This document shows, in pieces, positions 10,681 to 20,227 of a stretch of 64,000 nt of DNA. Position 1 is the first letter of the stretch, and every line of letters begins with the position of its first letter. The notes beneath the pieces were generated by a model. It was not told the origin of the DNA. It saw only the letters and a program-made list of their open reading frames with translations, and ran no database searches. Source of the DNA: Takakia lepidozioides (Eukaryota; Streptophyta; Takakiopsida; Takakiales; Takakiaceae); contig CM060731.1 of NCBI GenBank assembly GCA_030704615.1, positions 56,028,756 through 56,092,755 on the forward strand, written 5' to 3'. Position numbers and translations under genes: made by a program.

Positions 10681-12972
10681 TGTTGCAACCTCTTGAACAG
10701 TACTCCCTACCTGCTCAGTGAGTGACAAGGCCTCATCCTGCCCCATCATCTCATCCTCAAGGACTTCCTCCACCCGAGAAAAATCCCCAACCTCATCTAT
10801 CACCGCCACCTTGGCTGCCAACTCCCTCTGAACCTCGAGCACCTCCCACGTGTGCCATGGATGCCTGCACCCCGTGGTCCTCACATGCTCGCCCCCACTC
10901 ACTGCCTGTACCGTCTCGGTAGGCAGAGAGACCATCGAGGGAAGTGTACTCCGCACTCTGCGTTGCTCAGCCATAGCCAAGCTGATAATCCAGGTCAAGC
11001 AATTGAGATCCATTGCTTGCCCCAACACCTGACGACGTGATGCCTCAGAAAGAGACGACACCGCCATGGTACCAGTGGTAAAACCCATTGCCCGCTCACG
11101 CTCGTCAGCATTAGGCTCCACTAACTGCTGCAACTGAGCATCCCACAGGAGGCCAGGTCCACTATCCCGGAAAACATGCGATCCTGGGAAGCTGAGCAGT
11201 GTAGGTAATGCTGCTCGTGGTTGACCCACCTTGTTGACCACTGCCAAAGGCGAACAGTCATCGTGTCTCACATGCTGAGACTGCCTCCCTGTGTCCAGAA
11301 TGCTATCCACTGTGAGATGTGCTGGCCGTTGCACCCCATCAAATGCACGCTTGAGCAGTGCGGGTGGCATCAAGTTAGTCCACCATAGCCGTGGACGATG
11401 AGCCCGTGACCCCACTGTAGCTGCATCTAGCAACACTGCTGACCCAAGCCACGACCGGACTTGATGCACACTGGCCATCACCCTGGCCCGAGAATCGCCC
11501 ATCAGTGGCACATTCTCCAAGATGTATGCTGGAGATACAGCTTGATGAAGCTGCAAGTGGCGCAAAACTCGCATCATCTCCCAAAACAGACCCGACCTCG
11601 AGTCTCGCAATCCATTGCCATGCCCGACTGATGAATGCCCTTGGCAGGGCCAACCTGCCACTACCAGATCAATGGAGCCAACGTGCTCCAAATCCTGCGC
11701 CCCCAGCAACAAAATGTCTGCTGCCAAGGCTTGCTGATATCCACGAACTGCAGACACTGGCAACAACTCAGGGTACCGCTGCACCAACTGAGCAACATGA
11801 CGAAGTGAAACGCGTCGTGCAGTCTCATCCCTCTCCACATACAGGTAACGCCGAACTCGTACGCCTGCCTGTAACACAACAGCCAATCCGGTGCTGATCC
11901 CGCCAAACAAGTCCAGAAGACAAATGCCTTCATCCGGATACTGCCACACAATAGGTGTGGTGTCCAATGGAGACAACTGAGGTGGTCCTGGTGTAATCCC
12001 CACACTCTCTTCCTCTCTTGACGGTACAAAAGCCTCCACCCAGGCTTGTTGCACCCGTCGATCAGCATCCCGCTGCAAATCCTTGCTTGTGCCCCACAAT
12101 GGAGTCTGAGCAACCATGGTAGGCAACTCCACCATACCATACATGTCATCCTGCTCTCCCAGAGGTGGCACATCCTCTGAATGAGCGTTGCCCTCAAACA
12201 ACTCTCCAGGCCAACTCACTGCCGCTGTGAATGCTGCTAGTGTCGGCATCTTGCCTCGCTGGGCAACCGCAACTCCTCCTATGAACGTCACAGGGAGCTG
12301 CGCATGCCGGCCCTCCCCTGACTGCCATCCAGGCCTATAAGAAGCTGACTCCTCCCAAAAATCCAGGGTGAAGCCCATGAGGTACAACACTACCCCACCA
12401 ACCAAGACATCGTACGAGACCGCGTCTGTCACAATGGCCTTGGCTCGCATCACTGAGCCATCTGTAGGGTGATCCGGCCGTAGTTTGATAGCCAACTCAC
12501 GCCGTGTCATGCCCCGAGCCTGCTCCGATCCTCCCAGAGACATCTGTATCTGGAAAGGACAAGACTCCATATCCGCCTCCGTGAGGCCCAAGCCTACAAT
12601 AGCAGCTCTGCCTAGCATCAATGGCTGAGCTCCTGAGTCCAACAAGACCCGCAGTGGCCGGTACCTCTTGCCTGCCGGTCCACTCAAACAGAAAATGCCA
12701 TCCTGGTTGTCTAACATAACAACTCCAGGTGTCACCATGGCACGCTCAATGGCTGGCCTAGCTGGCAGCTCCATCAACCTAGTAGCTGCAGCTTGCCATG
12801 GCGCCGCCGTGGCAGTCTTGACCCTCACATCCGAGGATCCCTTCGGCACTACACCTCCCACTATCTCCGCAGAAGATGAAGTAACCTCCCCACTCTCACA
12901 GAGTGTAGCTGCCAGCCTGAACACCTCAGCTGGTCTTACCCCCGGCGTCGCAATCATGGTAGCCGAGAACAA
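10678..12972 (-). CDS. Retropepsin - C5 cytosine DNA methyltransferase polyprotein segment, copy A
   Basis: This uninterrupted 764-residue frame has an aspartic protease active site LLDSGAQ at residues 111-116. A full C5-MTase follows with motifs in canonical order. Motif I is DLFGGISTGL (354-363). The motif II acidic residue is in YVERDE (378-383). Motif IV is GWPCQGHS (440-447), with catalytic Cys443. Motif VI is LENV (485-488), motif VIII RAHRPR (523-528), and motif X lies around VLGQAMDLNCLTW (649-661). The DLFGG start, uninterrupted motif order and MGF..LGQA..N tail resemble DNMT3/DRM-type enzymes more than DNMT1/CMT. Expected role: transfer of a methyl group from SAM to cytosine C5 in DNA, possibly on element cDNA or at target chromatin. 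A C-terminal acidic linker leads to the stop and RT. The true upstream fusion to gag is not established. Confidence 0.9.
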   Translation of the reverse strand: MFSATMIATPGVRPAEVFRLAATLCESGEVTSSSAEIVGGVVPKGSSDVRVKTATAAPWQAAATRLMELPARPAIERAMVTPGVVMLDNQDGIFCLSGPAGKRYRPLRVLLDSGAQPLMLGRAAIVGLGLTEADMESCPFQIQMSLGGSEQARGMTRRELAIKLRPDHPTDGSVMRAKAIVTDAVSYDVLVGGVVLYLMGFTLDFWEESASYRPGWQSGEGRHAQLPVTFIGGVAVAQRGKMPTLAAFTAAVSWPGELFEGNAHSEDVPPLGEQDDMYGMVELPTMVAQTPLWGTSKDLQRDADRRVQQAWVEAFVPSREEESVGITPGPPQLSPLDTTPIVWQYPDEGICLLDLFGGISTGLAVVLQAGVRVRRYLYVERDETARRVSLRHVAQLVQRYPELLPVSAVRGYQQALAADILLLGAQDLEHVGSIDLVVAGWPCQGHSSVGHGNGLRDSRSGLFWEMMRVLRHLQLHQAVSPAYILENVPLMGDSRARVMASVHQVRSWLGSAVLLDAATVGSRAHRPRLWWTNLMPPALLKRAFDGVQRPAHLTVDSILDTGRQSQHVRHDDCSPLAVVNKVGQPRAALPTLLSFPGSHVFRDSGPGLLWDAQLQQLVEPNADERERAMGFTTGTMAVSSLSEASRRQVLGQAMDLNCLTWIISLAMAEQRRVRSTLPSMVSLPTETVQAVSGGEHVRTTGCRHPWHTWEVLEVQRELAAKVAVIDEVGDFSRVEEVLEDEMMGQDEALSLTEQVGSTVQEVAT

Positions 12973-13460
12973 TGGAGCCTAGCACACAGCTGCGGCCACC
13001 CCCAGCAGCACACTAGCTGCCGTAGCCTTGGCAACACTAGGTAATGGTGCTGCCCGTGTAGCTCTCCCTAATGGCATAGTAACCTCCGCCTCGGTAACAG
13101 TCGGGCGAGAACTAGGTGCCATGGACGGCGTCGACACTGTCTCCGCCAATGTGAATGACTAAGGAAGCCTGGCCTGATGGCTTGCCTCCCCATGCTGTGG
13201 ATCCAACTCCACCTTTGCACCTCGTGGCTCAGGAACTTGTGCTGCTCCTCGAGTCACTGCCGCAGCTGACTCCACTTGCACTAGTGGTAGTCATGCCCCG
13301 CACCTAGTGGTAGTGGTAGTGGCACCCCTCACTAGTGGTAGTGCTGCCCCGCACATGAATCCCATGCCTCCCAAGTCTCCTCCTTCAGGAACAGGAGGTG
13401 GACCATCCGGCCTTGGAGCCGGTACCACCTGAGCTATGGCCATGGCAGCGAGCCTCTGCT
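12973..13460 (-). other. Gag-protease linker of copy A
   Basis: This corresponds to the N-terminal part of the protease frame of copy B (26082-25680), with RLQQLEQRL heptads and Pro-rich sequence, but contains stops and a (TAG/CTAGTGG)n expansion around 13270-13350. No separate gene is seen. Confidence 0.6.
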
Positions 13461-14815
13461 CTAGTTGCTGAAGCCGGTTGGCCATGCCTTGGTCACCACC
13501 CTGACCTCCTCATCATTGGCCATGTTGAGCTTGCCCTTGGCCTGCACCTCGTGCCTGGCCACCTCGTCCTCTCTGGGCTGCTCCACCTCGCCCCCGGCCA
13601 CCATTGTTCCTTTGGAACTGGCCTGGGCGCAACTTAGGATGCAAACCATAGCACTGGGCTTCTCCATGCCCGTACTTGCCACAATGCCCACACTGCAACT
13701 GTGCAGGCTCTGCATGTGCAGCCTTTTGCCTCCCTCTGGGCAATCCTTCTTGACATGGGGTCCTCCACATGTCCAACATACCACATCCGCCCGTTGTTGG
13801 CCAGCAAATGAAGGGAGAGACCCCTGCATCTGAGGTCCTCTCTGCCCTTCCCTGAGCTTCACCCAAGCCCCCTTGTTGCTTTGAGCATGTTGAGGTAGTG
13901 GTTGGCTAGGAGCACCACTACCCTGTGGTGTCTCCTTCGCAAATCCCACCATGACCACTCGTTCCTCCACCATGTTGAGCTCTATCCGCTCTGCCAGCAA
14001 AAACACATTTGCTAAGGTGGGTTGGGCCGCTTGTAGGAGAGTTGCATCCCGCAACCTTCTCCTCAGCTCCTTGTCCAATATCCCATACCAGAATTGGACT
14101 GCCTGAGCTTCCGTAACCCTTTCGGTTATATTTATCAAGCGCCTCATGCGAGTGAAAGCCTCCCTCAAGCTCTCGGTCGGCTTTCGTTGGAACTCTTGCA
14201 AGCTCCCCTTGGTAGTTCCCTCTCAACTCTTCAAAGAACTCCACAACAGGGTTGAAGGCAAGCACGGGTACTGGTGCTGGTGCGGTAGTGGCTTGGGTGG
14301 ACGTCATAGCTACGGTACCACCAGTCCTACTAGTCCCACTGCTGCTTGCTGAAGCTACCGGTGCAGCGGCAGGTGTAGCCACTGCCCTCGTGGCTCTAGT
14401 GCCCCTAGTGATGGAGACATAGTCGGGTGACCAGTACATCCTCCACTCCTCGATCTCAACCTCATGCCCCCGCCTGAACTCATGGTAATCATCCATAGGC
14501 GGCCCCTCAAGATGCTGAAACAACCCCTTCCATGCCATGAAAAGCGTAAATAGTTGTGGATTGCGCATTTGCTGCAAATCACACCAACTATCAAACTCTT
14601 GGATAAAATCATCCAACTCGATGGTGCCCACCGCCCTAGAGTACCTTCGTGGCCCCTTGGTAGCTCCATACATCTCCTCCATTGTGTCCCACAACAATGG
14701 CAAGGAAACAACTTGCACCGCCAGTATGAGTCCTCCTGATTCACAATCCGAATCAGAACCTTCTGTAGAAGACATAGGAGATGAAGGTGGCCTAAACCGC
14801 ACACCTCGTCTTGTG
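13461..14815 (-). pseudogene. Gag with two CCHC zinc knuckles, copy A
   Basis: The upstream part is at 14815-14200: a capsid-like region with GTIELDDFIQEFDSWCDLQ and FLMAWKGLFQHLE-like blocks. The downstream part (14201-13461) carries RRLINITERVTEAQAVQFWYG, LDKELRRR and ERIELNMVEE, then zinc knuckle CWTCGGPHVKKDC. A second knuckle, CGHCGKYGHGEAQC, and an RGG-rich tail lie in a third frame (13866-13513). Frameshifts therefore fall near 14210 and 13740. The first 40 residues of the apparent start (14937) are antisense of an unrelated LTR fragment and are not genuine Gag; the true N terminus is lost. Confidence 0.85.
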
Positions 14816-14817
14816 CT

Positions 14818-14935
14818 TGTATTCTTCTTCTTTATCACTCGAGAAAGATGAGCTCGTATCTGTGAGTGCCAGATACGAGTTAGTTGTAGCACTTGTGGTT
14901 TTTGCTTGAGAATGAGAGAAACCAGGTTGTTATGC
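14818..14935 (+). repeat. Fragment of a second LTR element, opposite orientation
   Basis: The segment with TATCACTCGAGAAAGATGAG, CTGTGAGTGCCAGA and AGCACTTGTGGTTTTTG matches the reverse complement of 43193-43300 over roughly 110 bases. It begins exactly where homology to copy B Gag stops, so it marks a chimeric junction. Confidence 0.65.
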
Positions 14936-15375
14936 AAGGAGCGCCGTGGAGCTCTTGGTTGTTAGAAGCGGAGGCGATGTGGGTTACGAGGTGGTAGACC
15001 TTGGCATTCAATCTTCAGCTTCAGAGATGAAAGCACCATGCTGCAGGATTGCAAGACCAAGCGAAAGGGCTGATTTGGCTTGGGGCAAATCAGTGCACTT
15101 TGTGGAGTATGTTGAGATTGGGTTTCAATCTCGAGCTTCAGCATTGAGAGGGCTCTTGTCATGGCAAGAGCAGGGCTAGAACAGGAGCTAAGAGGTGCGG
15201 CAAGGCCATGGAATGTGCACCTAGGGTTTCAGAGCTTGGAAGAAGAGCTCTTGCACCACAAGAGGAGTGTCTTGTGGCTGGAAATGTAAGCCTTAGGGTT
15301 TCAGGAGCTTGGCAAGGGCTGTGGAGTGCTTAGTCTTGTCTTAGAGAGCATCAAGGAGCTAAGGAGCCAAGATAG

Positions 15376-15870
15376 GGGGCTGATACCTCTTGTGTGAAGA
15401 GGTTGCATGTGTGGAGCATGTATTCAGCTCATTGAAGCTTCCATCTTCAAGCTTGGAGGGCAAGCAAGGAAGAGGGAAGGGCTGACTTCCCTTATGTGAG
15501 AGCAATGCATGTGTGGAGCATGCTTTCAGCCTGTTGAAGGCTTGTACTTTTAGGTTTGGGAGTGTAAGAAAGGAAGGAAGGGGCTGGTTTCCCTGTAGGG
15601 CATGTGTGGAGCATGCTTCTAGCCCGCTGAAGCGTGTATTTTCAGGTTGGTGGGTGCAAGAAAGAAAACAAAGGGGCTGATTCTCTGGTGGTGAGAGTGG
15701 GGCATGTGTGGAGCATGCCTTCAGTCCATTGGGCTTTTGTTTTCAAGCTTTAAAGAACTAGAAGAGAAGGTAAGGGGCTGATCTGCTCTTATGTGACAGT
15801 CCGACACTTGTAGAGCATGTTCTGAGTTGGGGTTTCAACCTCAAGCCTAGATAGAGCATGGCTCTTGAAG
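15376..15870. repeat. Degenerate ~100-bp tandem repeat, 4-5 copies
   Basis: Units begin with GGGGCTGA or GGGGCTGG at about 15376, 15478, 15580, 15673 and 15773, each followed by GTGTGGAGCATG and a TTCAGCC..TTGAAG block. The whole stretch 14940-16200 has no supportable gene; related but poorer repeats of the same words extend from about 15180. Confidence 0.75.
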
Positions 15871-16204
15871 TGGCAGGTGTAGGGGGCTAGAATAGGCTCT
15901 AAGATAGATGCTATGGCCAAGGGAAACGCTTGAATGAGTGCTCACAAGGGCTGGAAACCAGCAAGGCTTGGTTGTTTGCCATTGAGTTTAGTGGCGTGTT
16001 TAGGGAGTCTAAGTGAGAAAGAAGGCTTAGTTTGTGGCAACCATCTTCCTCATGGCTTAGGGCTACTATTGGTGGTGTGTGGGAGCCAAAAGAGCAAGAA
16101 TACCTTGCTGATTTCTTCACAGCTGCCATAGCTCGGTGCAAAGAAGCCTAGAGTCCAAGAGACACAAACCCTAGCTTGGCGTGGCTAAACCTCTTGGAGA
16201 AATG

Positions 16205-16845
16205 TCTAAACTGTCATGAGTGGCCTGTGGGGTTGTGACGGGCTGTGACACGCTGTGATGGGCTGTGGCGGGCTGTGACAGGCTGTGCCATGTGGCCTGT
16301 GGGGCTGTGACGGGCTGTGCCCAGTGGCCTGTGGGGCTGTGACAGGCTATGCCCAGTGGCCTGTGGGGCTGTGAGGGCTGTGACAGGCTGTGATGGGCTG
16401 TGATGGGCTGTGGCGGGCTGTGACAGGCTGTGCCCTGTGGCCTGTGGGGCTGTGACGGGCTGTGGTGGGCTGTGCCCTGTGGCCTATGGGGCTGTGATGG
16501 GCTGTGACGGGCTGTGCCCTATGGCCTGTGGGGCTGTGAGGGGCTATGACAGGCTGTTCCCTGTGGCCCGTGGGGCTGTGACGGGCTGTGACAGGCTGTG
16601 CCTTGTGGCCTATGGGGCTGTGAGGGGCTATGATAGGTTGTGGCCTTTGGGGCTGTGACCCCTGTGACCTGTGTAGGGTTGTGACAGGCTGTGATGGGCT
16701 GTGAGGGGCTGTGACAGGCTATGCCATGTGGCCTGTGGGGCTGTGACAGGCTGTGCCCTGTGGCCTGTGGGGCTGTGACGGGCTGTGACAGGTTGTGGCG
16801 AGCTGTGACAGGCTGTGATGGGCTGTGATGGGCTGTGGCCACTAG
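16205..16845 (-). repeat. CACAGCC satellite-like array (minus-strand sense)
   Basis: About 640 bases are built almost entirely of GGCTGTGACGG-type words (reverse complement CCGTCACAGCC), interspersed with GTGGCCTGTGGGG. The same vocabulary on the plus strand fills the LTR arrays at 30.54-30.86 and 41.84-42.08 kb and the array at 38.17-38.40 kb. Open frames over it are low-complexity artefacts. Confidence 0.9.
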
Positions 16846-17302
16846 TATCGCTAGTGCTCGAACCGGCACTGTCCCCAGCAACTAGTGGCACCTCCGTGTT
16901 GACACTCAACCGGTCATGAACATGTCCCTAACCCCCTCTCCACAAGGTAAACCTTCCATTGTACATCAACACACATACAGCCAACAGGCCATTGCAAAGG
17001 TGCACACTTCATAGACCCTGAGGAAGACCAGCCATTCGTCATACATACAAGTAACTATGAAGGTCTCAATTCAGGAAAGAACAGATATTAACCTTGTCTT
17101 TCCATTGTGGCTGCCGTGATTTCAGTGGCCTTCTTACTAGGCCGCGATCCTCCATCACCCTCTTATCTTCGCTCCAACTCTGATGTTCTAATCAGCTTGC
17201 ATACACAACACCGCTAAAAAGGAACGAGACAGACAAACACTTTGATCTCTTCCACCCGGAGTCGCTGCACACGACAAAAATCAAACCCCTTAGCAAACCC
17301 TT
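16846..17302. other. No gene recognised
   Basis: The interval has ACTAG-containing sequence just after the array (16848-16890) and otherwise unremarkable DNA. I see no domain, tRNA or clear element end. Confidence 0.4.
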
Positions 17303-17605
17303 TTGGCAGCAAAGGGAGCTGACAAGTGGCAACTCCCGCAACCATACAGAAGCATTCGTGTTGACATCCATCAAAACTTAAGGATGAGCTTGGTCTGTCA
17401 TTTCAGGGATCTAGGGAATCCTGTGGAGCGCAAGCGGGATAGCAGCTCCAGCGAACTTTTTGACCAGTTTGGCAACATGATGTTCAAAGATGGCTACTTA
17501 TTCAAGACAGTATCGCTGAAGGCAATTCTCGGAATTGAGCCCTCACTTGATGAACCGCACCAAGTCTTTGTCACCAAACAAGGGTTCAAACCTGCCCAGA
17601 AGTGA
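17303..17605 (+). pseudogene. SPT5-like transcription elongation factor fragment
   Basis: A 100-codon frame contains NPVERKRDSSSSELFDQFG followed by NMMFKDGYLFKTVSLKAI. This resembles the stretch of plant SPT5 just N-terminal to its later KOW domains (RRDPMTGDYF.. then FKDGFLYKTVS-type). Only this stretch is present; nothing of the NGN or KOW domains was found around it. An acceptor-like TTTCAG at about 17400 precedes the similar part. It is most likely a captured exon or pseudogene fragment between transposons. The assignment is from memory of the family. Confidence 0.5.
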
Positions 17606-18357
17606 ACTCAGACCCAACTTTAGAAAAACGGGAAGCTTCAATGTTACCTCGACAATATCATAGCCCAATTCCTGGCTCATCATTTTGCCAGGTGTCCCAT
17701 GAGCTTCCCCTTTCCTGCAAACTTCTTTAATCCCTGTGTACTCACTCAGCTTTTTCAACTGATTGAAAGGACTTGGTTGCGGCCTTCGTCATAGTAAGAT
17801 AGTCGCACCGAGTCTTCGGGGAGCCGACCGTCGCCAACAGCCAACCCCTCATAAATCTGGCGCGAACCGTAATGCGGCACCGCATTTCCCAGTTGAGTTG
17901 CAAACCTTTCCCGCCGAATGTAAGAAGAAAACAGAATTTTGAAGTACCAGACTCTATTGGTGCATGGGGATCATACAATTGCGGCAGAAGGGTCAGCTTC
18001 ATTCCAATGTTAAGGCATATAAAACCGCGGAATACTCTATACAGGCCAGTTGCGGCGTCTTTTTGCTATGGTATATTGGATTTCTCGTTGCACGATCAGT
18101 CTTTTCCATGAGCGGATCTAAAAAACCATGAGCGGTATTGTTACTGACGACATATCTTGGCCGCATTAGAGGATCTGGAACTTCCAAAAACGGCAAGGTC
18201 AAATTAAAAACTATTATTTTAATAAAATTTTAATCTGCCGCATTTCCAAATTTGGAGGGGTCCGCTCATGAAAACCGCGTGTCTTAGACTTCGGCTCACC
18301 GTTCATGCGGCTCATGGCTCATGGCTCATGGTTTCTGCTCATGAAATAGTAAACCTC
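17606..18357. other. No gene recognised
   Basis: Short frames without domains. A triple GCTCATG repeat (18308-18328) and repeated CATGAGCGG words are visible. Nothing else is supportable. Confidence 0.4.
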
Positions 18358-18595
18358 AGCATCCATGATGCTCCCGCACATATCATACATGTCGCAAGGG
18401 TGGTGAGTAAGAAAATCGTAGGGATCCGCTTTGGATGATGTGAGTGTGCACCTGCTTTCCGAGCCTTTTATCCTGATGCATTAAAGCAAAAGACAAACAT
18501 ACGTATGTGGATATGTTGCAATGCCTCATTGGTTCAAAATTAGAAGAGCCTCTTCCAGTCTGTCTGCCTCACGAAGCATCTTCACATGCCAAGAA
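18358..18595 (-). pseudogene. PPR gene fragment (N-terminal region)
   Basis: The sequence matches, with many mismatches, the N-terminal part of the PPR genes at 51.1-51.35 and 63.5-63.75 kb. Shared blocks are GCATCCATGATGCTCCCGCAC, GATAATGTGAGTGTGCACCTGC and GCATCTTCACATGCC (each on the plus strand). On the minus strand it encodes remnants of the first L and S motifs with stops. It shows that this PPR family has left debris 30 kb from the cluster. Confidence 0.75.
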
Positions 18596-19080
18596 TGGGT
18601 GCCGACAAGCTGTGCTCACGACGTAGCCACATTCCCATGCAAGGGTTGGTATGTTAATAACGTCTAAATGGATGCAATGGATAGAAAGGATGGATACAAT
18701 GGATGTAACACATCCAGTCTGCATTGCCTGGAAAGGGCTGATCAACCCGCGGTAATAGGTGCCACCCGCGGTAATAGGCCCTGCATGTTCGCTCAGGCAT
18801 GCTGACGTGGTGTGAGCTTGTGCTGGGCTCACGGTGTAGCAACCCCCCAAAATGAAGCAGATCCTGGCTGCTGGGCAAATTAGCTGGCGGAGAGGGCCCA
18901 TCCAGTAGGTGGAACAACACATAGGCATCAGTCAACTCACATGGGAGTTAGCAGACCAACTTTGAATTGGATTCGGCAGCCAGCAAATCATCAAAGAGTA
19001 ACATATGGATTAGGCGGTTTAGATTCAGCATGTGTCAATGCATCAGCATTGACATTGTCCTTGTCTTTCTTGTAAGCAAT
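18596..19080. other. No gene recognised
   Basis: A short direct repeat, CCGCGGTAATAGG (about 18748 and 18767), is present. No domain-bearing frame is visible. Confidence 0.35.
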
Positions 19081-19084
19081 AGGG

Positions 19085-19600
19085 TAATCAAAGGCTTGAA
19101 ACAAAAGTGCCTAGCAAGCGAGCCTGCCAGTTAATTCTCTTGGGGTTAGCAAGGCTTTTAGAGGTAAGTGATCAGTTTCAACTACGAAAGGACATCCATG
19201 GAGATATTGTCTGAAATACTTAACCCCAAACACGACAGCCAAGCCTTCCTTGACGCTGATAGAGTAGTTTCTTTTGTGTTTGTCTAGGCGCCGAGAGGCA
19301 TAAGCCGTGCTGCATGCTCCTGTCCACAGTGCCAAACTTGGCTGTGATAGCAGCTTGAAAGTCAAGCCAATTATCTGGTCGTGGGTTCAGTTTATGAAAC
19401 CACTCATCAACTTTAGACTTGAGATTCAACCTAGCCACCTTGAACATCTTATCAGGTGTTAAGTCTTGAACATCACCAAGCATTTTTGGATCCTATCTAC
19501 CCAATCATTCATATCCTCATTTTCCTTACCAAAGAAAGGAGCATCAACACTAGCAAGATTAGTCATGATTGTTTCTTTAATGACATAATTCCTTGATCAT
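19085..19600 (-). pseudogene. Second Ty3/gypsy family relic, gag joined to RNase H
   Basis: On the minus strand a Gag start, MTNLASVDAPFFGKENED, at about 19566 leads to NDWVDRIQ. After a one-base shift, MLGDVQDLTPDKMFKVARL and DEWFHKLNP (capsid-like) follow at 19483-19330. It then switches directly into Ty3-type RNase H (ASRRLDKHKRNYSISVKEG, FRQYLHGCPFVVETDH, LTGRLA) at 19320-19111. Protease and RT are missing, so this is a deletion derivative unrelated to copies A and B. Confidence 0.75.
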
Positions 19601-19882
19601 TGCCAGACCCAAAATTGCACTATCATCAACATGCAGCAAACAAAAACAACCCTAATTTTGTTCTCTCTACCACTCCCACTGTCCGTTTTTCAGCATCTCA
19701 ACGTTTCCACCCCAAGTTACCTCTGTAGCCATTGTATTCACCTTAACCCACCTGACATTCTCCCTAATCCACAGTGCCATGGTGCTTCGTCCTCTCGGAT
19801 GAAAGACTTTAAAGTAATGGTCCCTATCATACAAACGTCAGGTTGGATTGAAGAAATACAATCTAGGATCGGGATGAATAGC

Positions 19883-19967
19883 TGTCGTGCGCATACGTAT
19901 CGCTACACAACTACATCGCTGTCCAAACCACACCACACATATATGCACAATAAAGTAGTCTGCCACA
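19883..19967 (-). repeat. 3' LTR-like end of copy B
   Basis: Plus-strand TGTCGTGCGC at 19883 to GCCACA at 19967, so it is TG...CA bounded in either direction. The first part is shared with copy A at 9376. On the minus strand it follows a polypurine tract and begins TGTGGCAGACTAC. At about 85 bp it is very short for a Ty3 LTR. A right-hand partner was not found. Confidence 0.5.
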
Positions 19968-19980
19968 ATCGCCCCCCTAG
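19968..19980 (-). promoter_or_regulatory. Polypurine tract of copy B
   Basis: Minus-strand CTAGGGGGGCGAT directly precedes the LTR-like TGTGGCAG. This is the expected plus-strand primer position of an LTR retrotransposon. Confidence 0.55.
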
Positions 19981-20227
19981 CTGGTGGATAGGTCCCTCTA
20001 ACTCCAGATAGCTACAAGATGTAATAGCCACAGCCGTACTAAGTCCTCTATCACTGTCCCTATTGTACTCAAATTCTATATACCAAAAGGCCAGGTACAA
20101 GAGTAGCCCCATCGTTAGTCGCCGTCTTGCAATCTGTGAACTTGAGCCAAGATCTCGTGTGTTCAAGGTCTCCTAATAGCTTGGCCTTGCATTTCTTGTT
20201 AGCCTTCCATGGTTGTATCCACTCCCA

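Larger units (their letters stand above)
9376..14817 (-). mobile_element. Ty3/gypsy element with DNA methyltransferase, copy A (internally deleted)
   Basis: Read on the minus strand: gag (14815-13461), protease + C5-MTase (12972-10678), in-frame stop, RT (to about 9727), then a junction at about 9541 where the RNase H sequence runs straight into the left LTR-like end. RNase H C-terminus, integrase and PHD finger, present in copy B, are deleted. The right edge at about 14817 is not the original end: the sequence switches there to a fragment of another LTR element on the opposite strand. The orientation matches copy B at 19.9-27.6 kb. Protein similarity to copy B is high throughout the shared part. 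Confidence 0.85.

Noticed and set aside
10678-12972. Methyltransferase as part of a bacterial restriction-modification system or contamination
   Set aside because: It is in one frame with retropepsin and flanked by Gag and RT in two independent copies, so it belongs to the retrotransposon.
13461-13866. Plus-strand Leu/Pro-rich frames over gag
   Set aside because: Antisense of the Gag RGG and zinc-knuckle region.
16410-16909. ORFs in the GGCTGTGAC array
   Set aside because: Low-complexity translations on both strands caused by the short repeat.
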